A stretch of 64,000 nt of DNA, taken from the NCBI GenBank assembly GCA_020634815.1, contig JACKBA010000017.1, positions 70,240 to 134,239 of the forward strand, read 5' to 3'. Position numbers and translations under genes: made by a program. Under the pieces are notes generated by a model, which was not told where the DNA came from, made no database searches, and was given only the letters and a program-made list of their open reading frames with translations. Origin of the DNA: Caldilineaceae bacterium (GTDB lineage Bacteria; Chloroflexota; Anaerolineae; Caldilineales; Caldilineaceae). Of this stretch, positions 26,700 through 37,515 are shown piece after piece (within the stretch, counting starts at the first letter, position 1; each line of letters starts with the position of its first letter).

Positions 26700-29540
26700 C
26701 TACACGCCCCCAGTGCGCCGCGTCCGGCGCAGCCACAACGCGGCGCTGAGCGCCAGCAGCAGCAACAGCCCGCCCAGCGCCGCCAGCCACAGCCCTGCTG
26801 CCCAGCCCGCCGGCGCAAACTCAAATATGACCTCATGGCTGCCTGCCGGCACGACGACCCCGCGAAAGAGCGCATTGGCGGCGTAGATCGGTGCGGGTGC
26901 GCCATCGACCGTCGCCGACCAGCTGGGGTAGAAGCTGTCGCTCAGCACGAGCAGCGCCGGACCCGCTGTCGAAGTATGCACGACAACTCGCTCCGGCGCG
27001 TAGGCCGTGATCGCGGCCGTGTCTCCGGGGGCGGCCGGCTGCACGTCAACGCCCAACCCCTCGACGGCAGTCACGCGGCCTGCATGTTCGCGTAGCACCG
27101 CCAGCGCCGCATCAAGGTCGGCGACCGGTGCGATCGCACGCGCCAGGTACGCCCTGGGCAGATTGTCCAGGTTGCGATAGACCTTGACATCGCCGCTGTG
27201 CTCGAGTTGGAAGCGCCCGCGATCGCTCGGCAGCAGCGCGGCGAACATGCCCGTCCGCTCATCGTAGAGCGTCGCCGCCTGCACCACCAGCCCGAGCGAC
27301 CCTGCTTCCGGCGTCAGGCGCAGCGCGTCCGCTGTGACCGGCGCGGGCAGCGCAATCCGGGCGCGGTATTCCTGGCGCCCGCCCTCGACATCGCGGTAGG
27401 CGACGACGCTGCCAGCGCGCGCGGCCATCGGGCTCTCCAGCGCACCGTCGGCAAAGTGCGCGCCGGGCGCGCCGCCCGCCGTCAGGGGGAAACGGCTCGT
27501 CTGCCCCGCGCTGTCGATGACCTCCAGCGTTGCCACGGTCGCCAGTTGGTCGCCGGCCGCAGCCAGGGCCGCCGCATCACCGTCGACGTAGCCGATGAGA
27601 TCGACGTGCGTCGCGCTCAAGGGCAGCGGCGCATCGACCGCCAGCGCGCCGTCGACGCGGCGCAGATCGGCCCCGATCTGCCGGTCGTAGAAGACATCCT
27701 CGAACCAGAGGTCGCGCACCTTGTCGGTGACGACATAGTCGACGTTGAGCATGGCCAGCAGGTCGCTGGCCGGCATCTCGCGCACCTGTTCGCGCAGCCG
27801 ACCATCCGGCACGAGCCGGTCGGGCGGGACGAGCAGCTCGGCAAAACGGATGTAGCGCTGCAAGGGCAGCACGCCGCCGTCGAAGCCATCGACTGCCGGA
27901 ATGCGCCAGAAGAGCGGCAGGTTCGGCACCAGCAACTCTTGCACCTTCTGTGCGATGACCAGGTCGTGGAAGGCCTCTTCGTCGAGTTGCGGCGGCGGCT
28001 CTTCCACAAAGATGCGCCGGTAGTCGGCCATGTCGCCGGGGTCGTAGGTGATGGTGCTCATGCCCAGGAAGCGCCCCGCGGCGGCCGGGCCGACCGCCGC
28101 GCGCGCCGGGTCGGTGAGCAGATGCGCCGGTGCGGTGCGCGCATCGTAGACGGCTTGCGGCGCAGTGGGGTGCGTGTGCGGCAGGGCGCGCGCCGCCAGC
28201 AGGAGTTCGGCCGCCGTGGCGGCGATGAGGATTGCTGCGGCCGCGCTCGCCATGCGTGACTGTGACCGCGCCTGCCCAAGCCTTTGCAGCAGCCATGCCA
28301 GCCCGACGCCGGCCAGCACGGCCACGCCCACCGTGTAGAGCATCATCCAGCGCGCCGGGGCGCGGAAGAGATCGAAGCCGGGCACGACCTGGTAGAGCAG
28401 AAAATAGACCGGATTCCAGCGTCCCAGCGCCAGGAAAAGACCCATGCCCGCAAAGAGCAGCCCAAACGCCCGTGCCGGCCCGCGTCCCCGCCACGCGCCG
28501 ATCGCGCCCAGCGCCAGACCGACGACCCCGACGTAGGCCACGAACTCGGTATAGCCGGGCGTGTCGAAGACCGCGCTCAGGTCGGCCAGCCCGTAGGTCG
28601 GCAGCAGCGTCCATGCCAGTTGCAGCGGCTTGAGGCTGAAGGAGGAAGCCTCGCCATAGCCTAGCCCGCCGCTGCGCAGGCCGAGCGCGCTCAGTTCCAG
28701 CGTCGGCAGCAGTTGCGGCGCCGCCAGCAGCGCCCCAGCGATCACGCCGCCCGCATAGACGGCCAGCGCCGGCCACGTGAGCGACCACGCACCGCGCACC
28801 CTGCCGCGATCGCGCCGCCGCACCAGCGTCCACAGCCAGCCAGCCAACGCCGCCAGCAACGGCCATACCACCCACACGCCAAGGCTGAAGAGGTTGATGA
28901 AGACGGTCTGCGTGTGACCGGCCAGCACCATGAGCGCAACGAGGAGCGCAAACGCGGCACCCCCAAGCAGCAGCGCAGCGGACCGGCGGTGCCACGGTGA
29001 TTCGGTCGCCGGCTGCGCGTGCGCCAGGCAGAGGGCACCCCACGTGAGCCAGGCCGCGCCGTTCAACTGGTTGATGTGCCCGATGAGCCCGCCCACGAAG
29101 CCGCTGCCTGCCAGCACGAGCCCGGTCATCAGCGCCGGTGCAAAGCCGTAACCCCATCGCCGCAGCAGCGCGTAGCCGCCCAGCGCCAGCAGCCAGGTGT
29201 GCAGCGCTGCGCTCCAGTAGATCTGCTTCGTGACCGGCAGCCAGATCAGCGGCCAATGCAGCGGGTAGAGGACGGCCGTCTGCGGGTTGGCCAGCAGTGG
29301 CGCGCCGAGAAAGAGATAGGGGTTCCAGAAGGGCAGCCGGCCCTCACGCAGCGTCACCGCCACGTACTCCCAGTAGGCATAGAAGTAGAGCTGGATGTCG
29401 CCACCCGCCAGCACGCGATTGGTGAAGAGCAGCCGCGCATAGAGCGCCAGCACGAAAAGCGCCAGCAGCGCCCCTGCGCCGAGTCCGGCCAGGATCGCCG
29501 CGCGCGTGCCGCGTTCAGCACGAGGGTGCACGATCGTCAC
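26700..29540 (-). CDS. YfhO-family multi-TM membrane protein
   Basis: The 946-residue protein has roughly a dozen membrane helices in its N-terminal half and one at the C-terminus. The first loop carries the acidic GGDIQLYFYAYWEY and FWNPYLFLGAPLLANPQ pattern of YfhO/GT-C-like glycosyl transferases. The long extracytoplasmic part (about 480-900) ends in WSATVDGAPAPIYAANALFRGVVVP-type sequence typical of YfhO. YfhO proteins participate in glycosylation of lipoteichoic acid or other envelope polymers. The GTG start at 29540 overlaps the stop of the GT39 gene (GTGA), so the two are translationally coupled. Confidence 0.8.
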   Translation of the reverse strand: MTIVHPRAERGTRAAILAGLGAGALLALFVLALYARLLFTNRVLAGGDIQLYFYAYWEYVAVTLREGRLPFWNPYLFLGAPLLANPQTAVLYPLHWPLIWLPVTKQIYWSAALHTWLLALGGYALLRRWGYGFAPALMTGLVLAGSGFVGGLIGHINQLNGAAWLTWGALCLAHAQPATESPWHRRSAALLLGGAAFALLVALMVLAGHTQTVFINLFSLGVWVVWPLLAALAGWLWTLVRRRDRGRVRGAWSLTWPALAVYAGGVIAGALLAAPQLLPTLELSALGLRSGGLGYGEASSFSLKPLQLAWTLLPTYGLADLSAVFDTPGYTEFVAYVGVVGLALGAIGAWRGRGPARAFGLLFAGMGLFLALGRWNPVYFLLYQVVPGFDLFRAPARWMMLYTVGVAVLAGVGLAWLLQRLGQARSQSRMASAAAAILIAATAAELLLAARALPHTHPTAPQAVYDARTAPAHLLTDPARAAVGPAAAGRFLGMSTITYDPGDMADYRRIFVEEPPPQLDEEAFHDLVIAQKVQELLVPNLPLFWRIPAVDGFDGGVLPLQRYIRFAELLVPPDRLVPDGRLREQVREMPASDLLAMLNVDYVVTDKVRDLWFEDVFYDRQIGADLRRVDGALAVDAPLPLSATHVDLIGYVDGDAAALAAAGDQLATVATLEVIDSAGQTSRFPLTAGGAPGAHFADGALESPMAARAGSVVAYRDVEGGRQEYRARIALPAPVTADALRLTPEAGSLGLVVQAATLYDERTGMFAALLPSDRGRFQLEHSGDVKVYRNLDNLPRAYLARAIAPVADLDAALAVLREHAGRVTAVEGLGVDVQPAAPGDTAAITAYAPERVVVHTSTAGPALLVLSDSFYPSWSATVDGAPAPIYAANALFRGVVVPAGSHEVIFEFAPAGWAAGLWLAALGGLLLLLALSAALWLRRTRRTGGV

Positions 29541-31201
29541 GGTTGCCCCGCGCCGGCTGTGCTCGGCGTCCCATTAGCCTGACACTGCATCGTAGCCGCA
29601 TCAAGAACGAGCCGCGGCCACGGTGTCGCATCGCTGGCGTCGCTGACACGCGGTGCACGGCAAACACGCCACGGCGCAACCTTCGCCTGGCGTTCGGCGA
29701 TCTCGTAGATCACGAAGTTCCCGGCGCGCAGTCGCTCATGCAGCGCCAGGTTGCGCGTTGCCAGGCTCGTCGCCAGATTGCGTTCGGGCGCCCAGTCAGC
29801 GGCGACGAGATAGCGCGGCCGGTGCGGCGTCTTGGCGGCGTTGTCGGCCAGATAGACGTCACTCGGATACCAGCGCAGGTCGATCTGACCCGCTTCGACA
29901 GGATGGAAGAGATAGAAACGGAAGTGCCAGCCCAACGTGCGGTGATAGAGCACCGGCGCCGAGTCGGCGCGGGCGTCGAACCAGTCAGCCACTTCATCCA
30001 ACCCCTCGTAAGCGCCGTGATCGCCGCCGACCGGCAGCCGGCCCTCCGCGGCCCGCACCGCCGGCCCGGCCAGCACGACGAGCAGCACGCCGGCAAGGAT
30101 CGCCAGCAGCAGGCGCGGGGATTGGCGCTGGATGATCGGTACGGTGTGCAACGCCGGGCGTAGCGGCTGGGGGCTGGTTTCGCCCAACGCCTGTTCGGTC
30201 GGGACAAGGGTTAGTAACCGGTCGGCGCCAAACGCCGCGAGCAGTGTCGCCGGGATGACCAGCGGAAGCAGGTAGCGATCCCACACCTGAACCATCGTGA
30301 CGACGTGGAGCATCCAGTAGCCAACGCCCCACCCAGCCAGCAACGCCGCCGGCCACCAGTTCGTCGCCCGCACGCGCTCGCTGCGCGCCACGGCTGCAAC
30401 CAGCGCCAGCGCACCGGCCAGCCAGAGCAGCCAGATCGCCGGCCCGCCCAACAAGAAGCCCGCCAGCGCAGCCCATTCGCCCAAGCGCGCCGGCCATGTG
30501 GCGACGGGCACCAGCGCAAAGCCCGCCGCATTCCGTGCACCGAGATCCCACGGCGAGGGCGCCACTGCCCAGCGCAGGCTATCCCACCAGAGCACGGGCA
30601 GCACGACCAGCAGCAGCCCGCCGCCCCAGCGCAACAGACCGCGGCCCAGCATGCGTGCCTCTGCCTGCGCCGTCCATGGCAGCGCGCCCAGCACCAGCGG
30701 CACGAAGAGCAGCCCCTGCTGCTTGGTCACGATCGCCGCGCCAAGCCAGATGCCCGTCCAGAAGGGCCGGCCGCGCGCTGCGGCGGTCAACGCCAACAGC
30801 CCGCACAGCACCAGCAGCGGATCCGTGAACGCGGTCGGCGCAAAGCTGATAGCAAAGGGGTTGAGCGCCAGCAGCACGGCGGCAATCACGCCGGCACGCG
30901 TGCCCCACCAGTGACGGGCGAGCGCCGCAGCAACCGCGATCGCGAGTGTACTGGCTACAATGTTGACGAACCGCGCCGCCGCGGCACTCTCGCCAAACAG
31001 GGCGAATGCGGCGGACAACAGCCACAGGAACAACGGCGGCTTGTCGGGCCAGACTGCGAGGAAGAGCGGATCGACGTACCGGCTGTAGAGCGCCCAGTAG
31101 CCGTAGATGGCCTCGTCTTGATGAAAAGGGAAGCGATCGATCAGAGGCAGGCGAAGGGAAAAACCCGCCAGGATGGTGCAGATGAGAAAGAGGCGCTCCA
31201 T
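29537..31201 (-). CDS. GT39-family (ArnT/PMT-like) glycosyltransferase
   Basis: The 554-residue protein is a polytopic GT-C enzyme. The first outer loop has the acidic motif FPFHQDEAIYGYWAL, followed by WPDKPPLFLWLLS, both diagnostic of the PMT/ArnT superfamily that uses polyprenyl-phosphate sugars. About ten helices follow, then a soluble C-terminal region (RYLVAADWAPERNLAT). It starts at ATG 31201, 62 bp after the GT2 gene, whose product could make its lipid-linked donor. Acceptor unknown. Confidence 0.85.
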   Translation of the reverse strand: MERLFLICTILAGFSLRLPLIDRFPFHQDEAIYGYWALYSRYVDPLFLAVWPDKPPLFLWLLSAAFALFGESAAAARFVNIVASTLAIAVAAALARHWWGTRAGVIAAVLLALNPFAISFAPTAFTDPLLVLCGLLALTAAARGRPFWTGIWLGAAIVTKQQGLLFVPLVLGALPWTAQAEARMLGRGLLRWGGGLLLVVLPVLWWDSLRWAVAPSPWDLGARNAAGFALVPVATWPARLGEWAALAGFLLGGPAIWLLWLAGALALVAAVARSERVRATNWWPAALLAGWGVGYWMLHVVTMVQVWDRYLLPLVIPATLLAAFGADRLLTLVPTEQALGETSPQPLRPALHTVPIIQRQSPRLLLAILAGVLLVVLAGPAVRAAEGRLPVGGDHGAYEGLDEVADWFDARADSAPVLYHRTLGWHFRFYLFHPVEAGQIDLRWYPSDVYLADNAAKTPHRPRYLVAADWAPERNLATSLATRNLALHERLRAGNFVIYEIAERQAKVAPWRVCRAPRVSDASDATPWPRLVLDAATMQCQANGTPSTAGAGQP

Positions 31202-31263
31202 GCGGCGCGACGAATGTGCGTCGCCCTGCCCGTCGCGCCGGCCCGCGATCGCCACGGCAAGCC

Positions 31264-32004
31264 TCAGTCGACGAACCGGTACTTCGCCAGCGTGCGCAGC
31301 GCGGTGATGCCGTCGCGCCAGGTGATCTTCTTCCCCTCGTGGAAGGCGCGACCGTTGTAGCTGATGGGTACTTCGTAGATGGTGTAGCCGCGCTTGAGAA
31401 TCTTGGCCGTCAGTTCCGGCTCGATCTCGAAGCGGCGGCTGCGCAGCGGCACCCCGGCCAGGACATCGCGGCGGAAGCATTTGTAGCACGTTTCCATGTC
31501 GGAGAGCGAGGTGCCGTAGAAAATATTGGTCACGATGGTGAGCATCTTGTTGCCGACGGTGTGGCTCAGGCTCATGGCGGCGCGCGGCCCGCCCAGGAAG
31601 CGGCTGCCGTAGACCACCGGCGCGCGCCCCTCCAGAATCGGCTCCAGCAGCTTGACGTAGTCGCGCGGATCGTACTCGAGGTCGGCGTCCTGGATGACGA
31701 TGAGGTCGCCGGTCGCATGCTCGAAGCCGGTGCGCAGCGCGGCGCCCTTGCCGCCGTTGATCTCGTGGAAGACGATGTGCATATCCGGCGGCGGGTCTTT
31801 CTTCCACTGCGCCAGGATGTCGCGCGTGCCGTCCGTCGAGCCGTCGTCGACGATGACAAGCTCGCGCTCCACGGCAATCGGGTCGCCCAGGATGGGGTTG
31901 TCGCCGGCTGGGTTGACCGTCAGATCGACGGTGCGGACGAGACGAACGATCTCTTCCAGTGTTGCCCGCTCGTTGTACACGGGCATCACGATCGAAAGTT
32001 TCAA
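31264..32004 (-). CDS. GT2 dolichol-phosphate-mannose-synthase-like glycosyltransferase
   Basis: The 246-residue GT-A protein has the nucleotide-sugar site (SIVMPVYNERATLEEI, ELVIVDDGSTDGT), the metal motif QDADLEYDP and FEIEPELTAKILKRG near the end. It closely resembles polyprenyl-phosphate hexose synthases (DPM1/GtrB group) but lacks the C-terminal membrane helices of GtrB. It most likely charges polyprenyl phosphate with a hexose for the GT39 protein next to it. Confidence 0.9.
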   Translation of the reverse strand: MKLSIVMPVYNERATLEEIVRLVRTVDLTVNPAGDNPILGDPIAVERELVIVDDGSTDGTRDILAQWKKDPPPDMHIVFHEINGGKGAALRTGFEHATGDLIVIQDADLEYDPRDYVKLLEPILEGRAPVVYGSRFLGGPRAAMSLSHTVGNKMLTIVTNIFYGTSLSDMETCYKCFRRDVLAGVPLRSRRFEIEPELTAKILKRGYTIYEVPISYNGRAFHEGKKITWRDGITALRTLAKYRFVD

Positions 32005-32062
32005 GTGTACACCTGTTTGCGCTCCGAGACCGCCGCCACATGCAGCCGTCCCGGGAACCTTG

Positions 32063-32647
32063 CTATTGCTCGCTAACCTGATGCGCCAGGATGATCGCCT
32101 CCGCCACGGCGCGCATGGGCTTGCGATTGTTCATGCTCATCTTCTGGATCTTGCGGAAGGCCTCGGTTTCGTTCAGCCCCTGCGTGTCCATGAGGATACC
32201 CTTGGCGCGGTCGACGGCCTTGCGCGTGTCCAGCGCATCCTGCAAGCTGTTGACCTCGCGCTCCATGGTGCGGAACTCGCTGAAGCGGGCCAGCGCCACC
32301 TCGATGGCGGGCGTCAGGTCGCTCTCGCGGAAGGGCTTGACCAGGTAGCCCGCCACGCCGGCCTGCCGCGCCCGCTGTACCAGGTCCTGCTGGCTGTAGG
32401 CGCTGAGCAGGAGCACCGGCGCAATCCGTTCCTCGGTAAGCACCTTGGCTGCCTCGATGCCATCCATGTCGGGCATCTTGATGTCCATGATTACGATGTC
32501 GGGTCGCAACTCGCGCGCCAGATTGACGGCGCTGCGGCCATCACCCACCTCGCCGACGACCAGGTAGCCGAGATTGGTCAGCATCTCGCGCAAATCCATG
32601 CGGATCAAGGACTCGTCGTCTGCAATAATTACTCGGGTGCGCTCCAC
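32063..32647 (-). CDS. response regulator with ANTAR RNA-binding domain (PdtaR-like)
   Basis: The 194-residue protein has a receiver domain (RVIIADDESLIRMDL; phosphorylation site Asp55 in IVIMDIKMPD; Lys in GYLVKPF) and a C-terminal ANTAR domain (about 130-190, AVDRAKGILMDTQGLNETEA). ANTAR proteins act as antiterminators by binding dual-hairpin RNA. The GTG at 32647 is chosen because AAAGGAG lies 8 nt before it; the longer frame to 32695 has no such site. The HisKA_2 kinase lies 208 bp upstream, the same pairing as mycobacterial PdtaS/PdtaR. Confidence 0.93.
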   Translation of the reverse strand: MERTRVIIADDESLIRMDLREMLTNLGYLVVGEVGDGRSAVNLARELRPDIVIMDIKMPDMDGIEAAKVLTEERIAPVLLLSAYSQQDLVQRARQAGVAGYLVKPFRESDLTPAIEVALARFSEFRTMEREVNSLQDALDTRKAVDRAKGILMDTQGLNETEAFRKIQKMSMNNRKPMRAVAEAIILAHQVSEQ

Positions 32648-32855
32648 TTTGGCAGCTCCTTTGGTCCCCTCACCGGGCCGTTGCTTGCGCCGCAATCACG
32701 GCATTCTGACGCTGTCGCTCCCCCGGCAGCAGGCGCCGGGAATCGCGCTCGCTCCTCTGCCCGTCTTGCGATCGAAATTCAGTTTTACCGCACATGCGGC
32801 AATCTGTCCAAACTTGTGCCGCCTCAAGGCAAGAACAAGTTCTGTGCTTATCGTC

Positions 32856-34388
<1,533 letters not shown>

Positions 34389-34474
34389 AGTCGGTTGCGA
34401 ACTGGCACTGTTCGACGGTCGATTCGACACTGAAGCGATGGAGATCGCCTGCAAGCGGCGGCCATCTCCGGTAC

Positions 34475-34511
34475 AAAAAGCTCCCACAGATCTGTCTGCA
34501 GGAGCTTTTTC
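34475..34511 (-). terminator. terminator of the tRNA-Pro gene
   Basis: Inverted arms AAAAAGCTCC and GGAGCTTTTT flank a 17-nt loop that itself contains ACAGATCTGT. It starts seven bases after the tRNA CCA end and should stop the minus-strand tRNA transcript; the symmetry allows action in both directions. Confidence 0.88.
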
Positions 34512-34512
34512 G

Positions 34513-34594
<82 letters not shown>

Positions 34595-34604
34595 AACGCA
34601 GACA

Positions 34605-34632
34605 GTATAGCACGCTGCAGGGCGGCAATCAA
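34605..34632 (-). promoter_or_regulatory. promoter of tRNA-Pro
   Basis: On the minus strand TTGATT (34632-34627) and TATACT (34610-34605) are 16 bp apart, and the -10 ends 10 bases before the tRNA 5' end. This is a good sigma-70 match directly before the tRNA. Confidence 0.75.
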
Positions 34633-34682
34633 ATCGCGCAGCGGTGCATGGACTGCAACTTTGCGCGGGCGGCGCGCGGTGC

Positions 34683-35648
34683 TCAGTCGGGCAGGGTCGT
34701 CCCGACGAAACCCGCCGCTCCGTTGAGGAAGCTCTGCGCATCCATGGCGCGCTTGCCGGCCGGCTGCACGGTGCGCAGCAGAAGCAGGCCGCCACCGGTG
34801 CCGATGGTCAGCCCCTGCGCGTGGCGCTCTACGCGCCCAGGCAGCGCAGCGCCGCTGACAACAGTTGCCGCCAGAATCTTGAACGGCTCGCCCTTCCACG
34901 TTGTGTAGGCCGTTGGCCAGGGCGCGTAGGCGCGGGTCATGCGCTCGATGATAGCCGCGGGCTGCGTCCAGTCGATGCGGCCGGCTTCCTTGTCGATCCG
35001 CTGGCAGGCAGAGGGCTCACCCGGCAACGCGCTCTGATCAATCGGCGCCACGTCACCGGCCAGCCAGTCGGCCAGCGTCTCGACCAGGATCGCCCCGCCC
35101 TGCGCGGCCAGCCGCTCGGAGAGCGTGGCCGTCGTGTCGTCGGGTGCGATGGGCTGCGTCGCCTGGCGCAGCGCCGGGCCCGTATCCATGCCCTCGTCCA
35201 TGAGCATGATCGTGACGCCGGTCGCATCCAGCCCGTCGAGGATGGCGGCGGTGATGGGCGAGGCGCCGCGATAGGCGGGCAGCACGCTGGCATGCACATT
35301 GATGCAACCGAAGGTGGGGATTTCCAGCACCGCGCGCGGCAGGATCAGCCCGTAGGCCGCCACGACGATGACGTCGGGCGCCAGGAGGCGCAATGCCTGC
35401 ACCGCCTCAGGGTCCTTGCGCAGGCTGGACGGCTGCAACACCGGAATGCCGGCTGCCACGGCGACCTGCTTGACGGCGCTTTCGACCATCTGCTTGCCGC
35501 GGCCGGCCGGGCGGTCGGGCTGCGTGGCGACCGCCACCACCTGCCACGATCGGGCGCCGGCAGCCGCCAGCAACGCGCGCAAGGATGCCGCTGCAAAGTC
35601 CGGCGTCCCCATGAAAACGATTCGTGTCGTGCCTGTGTTTGTTGCCAT
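34683..35648 (-). CDS. fmt: methionyl-tRNA formyltransferase
   Basis: The 321-residue enzyme formylates initiator Met-tRNA using 10-formyltetrahydrofolate. The formyltransferase domain shows VFMGTPDFAAASLRALL, the catalytic Asn-His in INVHASVLPAYRGASPI and the third catalytic residue in LMDEGMDTGPAL. The C-terminal tRNA-binding domain follows (AYAPWPTAYTTWKGEPFKI). It is complete in length. The usual partner def is not in the window; tRNA-Pro lies downstream on the same strand with its own promoter. Confidence 0.96.
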   Translation of the reverse strand: MATNTGTTRIVFMGTPDFAAASLRALLAAAGARSWQVVAVATQPDRPAGRGKQMVESAVKQVAVAAGIPVLQPSSLRKDPEAVQALRLLAPDVIVVAAYGLILPRAVLEIPTFGCINVHASVLPAYRGASPITAAILDGLDATGVTIMLMDEGMDTGPALRQATQPIAPDDTTATLSERLAAQGGAILVETLADWLAGDVAPIDQSALPGEPSACQRIDKEAGRIDWTQPAAIIERMTRAYAPWPTAYTTWKGEPFKILAATVVSGAALPGRVERHAQGLTIGTGGGLLLLRTVQPAGKRAMDAQSFLNGAAGFVGTTLPD

Positions 35649-35910
35649 GGCGTGATTCTATCACAGCCGCGGCGCGCCGCCCGGTGCGACGGTGTTTCTC
35701 ACCGGGATTGACGTGTGCGTGCGCGAAACTTTTGCATCTCTCCTGCGTACTGTTGGGTGAATCGAGCATGGCTGCCGAAGCAGGCATCTCGACTGAGAAT
35801 GTCTAACCGAAGAATGGCTGTCGCAACATCGCCAGATCGGCGCAATGCGGCCCTCTTCCGCTAGAATAGATAACCTGAAATCCCGGATGGTCGGGAGGGA
35901 GAGAAGTAAG

Positions 35911-36474
35911 ATGACCAACGAACCAATCAACCAGGAGCAGCAGGCGGCAAGCGGCGCGCAACAGCCCGGTGCCCAGCAGCCAATCGAGCAGACGCCGGTG
36001 GAGCGTATGGCCAGCTCGGCCTACACGCAGGCCGGCCAGGCTGCCGACGCCTTGCGCCGCGGCGAGTTGACGCAGAACAGCCAGGTCGATCCGCTGGCCG
36101 ACAGCGACGACCGCCTCATCGCCATGCTCAGCTACGTGACGCAGCTCGTGCTGCCCGTGATTATGCCCATCATTGTGCTGCTGAGTGAGAGCAGCAAAAA
36201 GCGCCCCTTCCAGCGCTACCACGCCGTGCAGAGCCTGGCGCTGGTGGTCGTCTTCTGGGGTGTCTTCATCCTCGCCAGCATCGGGATCGGCATCATCCAG
36301 ATCATCCCGATCCTCGGGGCGCTCATCGGTATCTTTGCGTTCCTGTGCATTTCGCCCCTCTACTTCCTGGGTGGCATTGCGCTGATGCTCTACTACGGCT
36401 ACCAGGCCTACAAGGGCCGGCGCTTTGCGATTCCGGGGCTGACCAGCTTCTTGACGGACCAGGGCTGGCTCTAG
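35911..36474 (+). CDS. DUF4870-type small membrane protein
   Basis: The 187-residue protein has a polar Gln-rich N-terminus (about 65 residues) and then a Tic20/DUF4870-like membrane domain: DDRLIAMLSYVTQLVLPVIM, KKRPFQRYHAVQSLAL and two further helices to about residue 160. Members occur widely as small envelope proteins of unknown role. It has a GGGAGGGAGAG leader and is followed by a strong terminator, so it is a single-gene unit. An extended -10 TAGAAT at 35862 may be its promoter. Confidence 0.8.
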   Translation: MTNEPINQEQQAASGAQQPGAQQPIEQTPVERMASSAYTQAGQAADALRRGELTQNSQVDPLADSDDRLIAMLSYVTQLVLPVIMPIIVLLSESSKKRPFQRYHAVQSLALVVVFWGVFILASIGIGIIQIIPILGALIGIFAFLCISPLYFLGGIALMLYYGYQAYKGRRFAIPGLTSFLTDQGWL

Positions 36475-36517
36475 AACTGGCAGGCGCCGGTACCGGCGCA
36501 CGTTCACGAACTCGGCA

Positions 36518-36555
36518 GAGGAGGCCGGCGGATTTCCGCCGGCCTCCTCTGTTTT
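36518..36555 (+). terminator. terminator after the DUF4870 gene
   Basis: A near-perfect 15-bp GC-rich stem (AGAGGAGGCCGGCGG with CCGCCGGCCTCCTCT, three-base loop region) is followed by GTTTTG. It lies 43 bp after the stop codon at 36474. Confidence 0.85.
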
Positions 36556-36617
36556 GCCCCTCGTGGGCGCCACCTGCCGGCGCATTTTCAGCCAAACGGC
36601 ATCAGAAATCAAGAAAA

Positions 36618-36655
36618 TTGAATAAATTCAAACAAATAGTTCAATAATTTCAAAC
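36618..36655. promoter_or_regulatory. AT-rich operator-like array of TTCAA/TTGAA half-sites
   Basis: In a distinctly AT-rich island just upstream of a strong promoter there is TTGAA-TAAA-TTCAA (36618-36631), and TTCAAAC occurs at 36627-36633 and 36649-36655, exactly 22 bp apart. A further TTCAA lies at 36640 and TTGAAA at 36670. Such phased half-sites suggest a protein-binding region; the DUF2089 HTH protein encoded downstream is a candidate binder. Confidence 0.5.
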
Positions 36656-36661
36656 TAAGTA

Positions 36662-36690
36662 TTGACAAATTGAAATTATGGTGCTATTCT
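36662..36690 (+). promoter_or_regulatory. strong sigma-70 promoter
   Basis: A perfect TTGACA (36662-36667) is 17 bp from TATTCT (36685-36690). It should drive the 70-aa gene and probably the DUF2089, DUF4097-like and SHOCT-like genes. Confidence 0.8.
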
Positions 36691-36758
36691 TGAGTCGTAA
36701 AGCGAAACAGCGCCGTGAGAACTGAAAATGCCTCACACCGACACGAAGGAGCCGATCC

Positions 36759-36971
36759 ATGTTTCCGCACAACGACTACGTTCTGACCGAGACACAACGT
36801 CTGCAACGCGCCGAGATGATGCAGGCCGCGGCCAACGACCGGCTCGCCAATGCGTTCCTCCCGCGCCGCGTCAGCCTCGTCGATCGCGGGCTCTGCTGTG
36901 CCGGGCGCCTGATGGTCCGCCTTGGCCGCCAGCTCGAACGGCGCGGCAACCCGTCGCCGGCCGCAGCCTGA
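36759..36971 (+). CDS. small basic protein of unknown function
   Basis: The 70-residue product (starting MFPHNDYVLTETQRLQRAEM) is basic with a helical N-terminal half and no membrane segment or known domain. It is supported by an AAGGAG ribosome-binding site eight bases before the ATG and by the strong promoter 69 bp upstream. It is the first gene before the DUF2089 group, from which it is separated by 163 bp. I do not recognise it. Confidence 0.65.
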   Translation: MFPHNDYVLTETQRLQRAEMMQAAANDRLANAFLPRRVSLVDRGLCCAGRLMVRLGRQLERRGNPSPAAA

Positions 36972-37134
36972 ACGCGACGCCACTGCCAGCAATCGTGTCT
37001 TCCCAGGGGCGCCGCCGCATTATCTACCAGGTTCGACTGGTCGCTGCTCCGGCCCATGCGCTGTCAACCGTGATGCCGCAGCATCGCCCCGGCGGCGCCC
37101 CTGGTTTGACTTTCATTCTTGAGGAGTACTTCGT

Positions 37135-37515
37135 ATGCTTCCATTACCAACCCGCTGCCCGCTGACCGGCGGCGAAATCATCGTCACCCGCATCTATTGT
37201 CCGGATGCCGACGTGAGCATCGACGGCCGCTTCGCTGTCGCCGAACCGCCCTTTGCCCGCCTCACGCCGGAACAGATCCAGTTCGTCGAGATCTTCGTAC
37301 GCAATGAGGGCAAGCTCAACCGCATGGAAGAGGATCTCGGCCTCTCGTATCCCACCATCCGCAGCCGCCTGCACGATGTCATCCGCGCCCTGGGTTACGA
37401 ACCCGGCAAGGAAGAAGCCGCCCCGGCGGTCGACCGCAAACAGGTGCTGGCCGAGTTGGAAGCGGGCTCGCTCTCCTTTGACGAGGCCATGCAGAAGCTG
37501 GCAGGAGGTGACTGA
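37135..37515 (+). CDS. DUF2089 family HTH protein
   Basis: The 126-residue protein opens with a short cysteine pair region (CPLTGGEIIVTRIYC, Cys8 and Cys22) and has a helix-turn-helix at about 43-75 (LTPEQIQFVEIFVRNEGKLN, then PTIRSRLHDVIRALGY), as in DUF2089. Its end (LAELEAGSLSFDEAMQKLAG) resembles the SHOCT-like C-terminus also present in the next two genes. It has a GAGGAG ribosome-binding site and its TGA shares one base with the next ATG. It probably regulates this group, perhaps through the upstream operator array. Confidence 0.85.
   Translation: MLPLPTRCPLTGGEIIVTRIYCPDADVSIDGRFAVAEPPFARLTPEQIQFVEIFVRNEGKLNRMEEDLGLSYPTIRSRLHDVIRALGYEPGKEEAAPAVDRKQVLAELEAGSLSFDEAMQKLAGGD

Noticed and set aside
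32783..32800. Hairpin TTACCGCACATGCGGCAA as a terminator between kinase and regulator
   Set aside because: The stem is short and there is no T-run on the transcribed strand.
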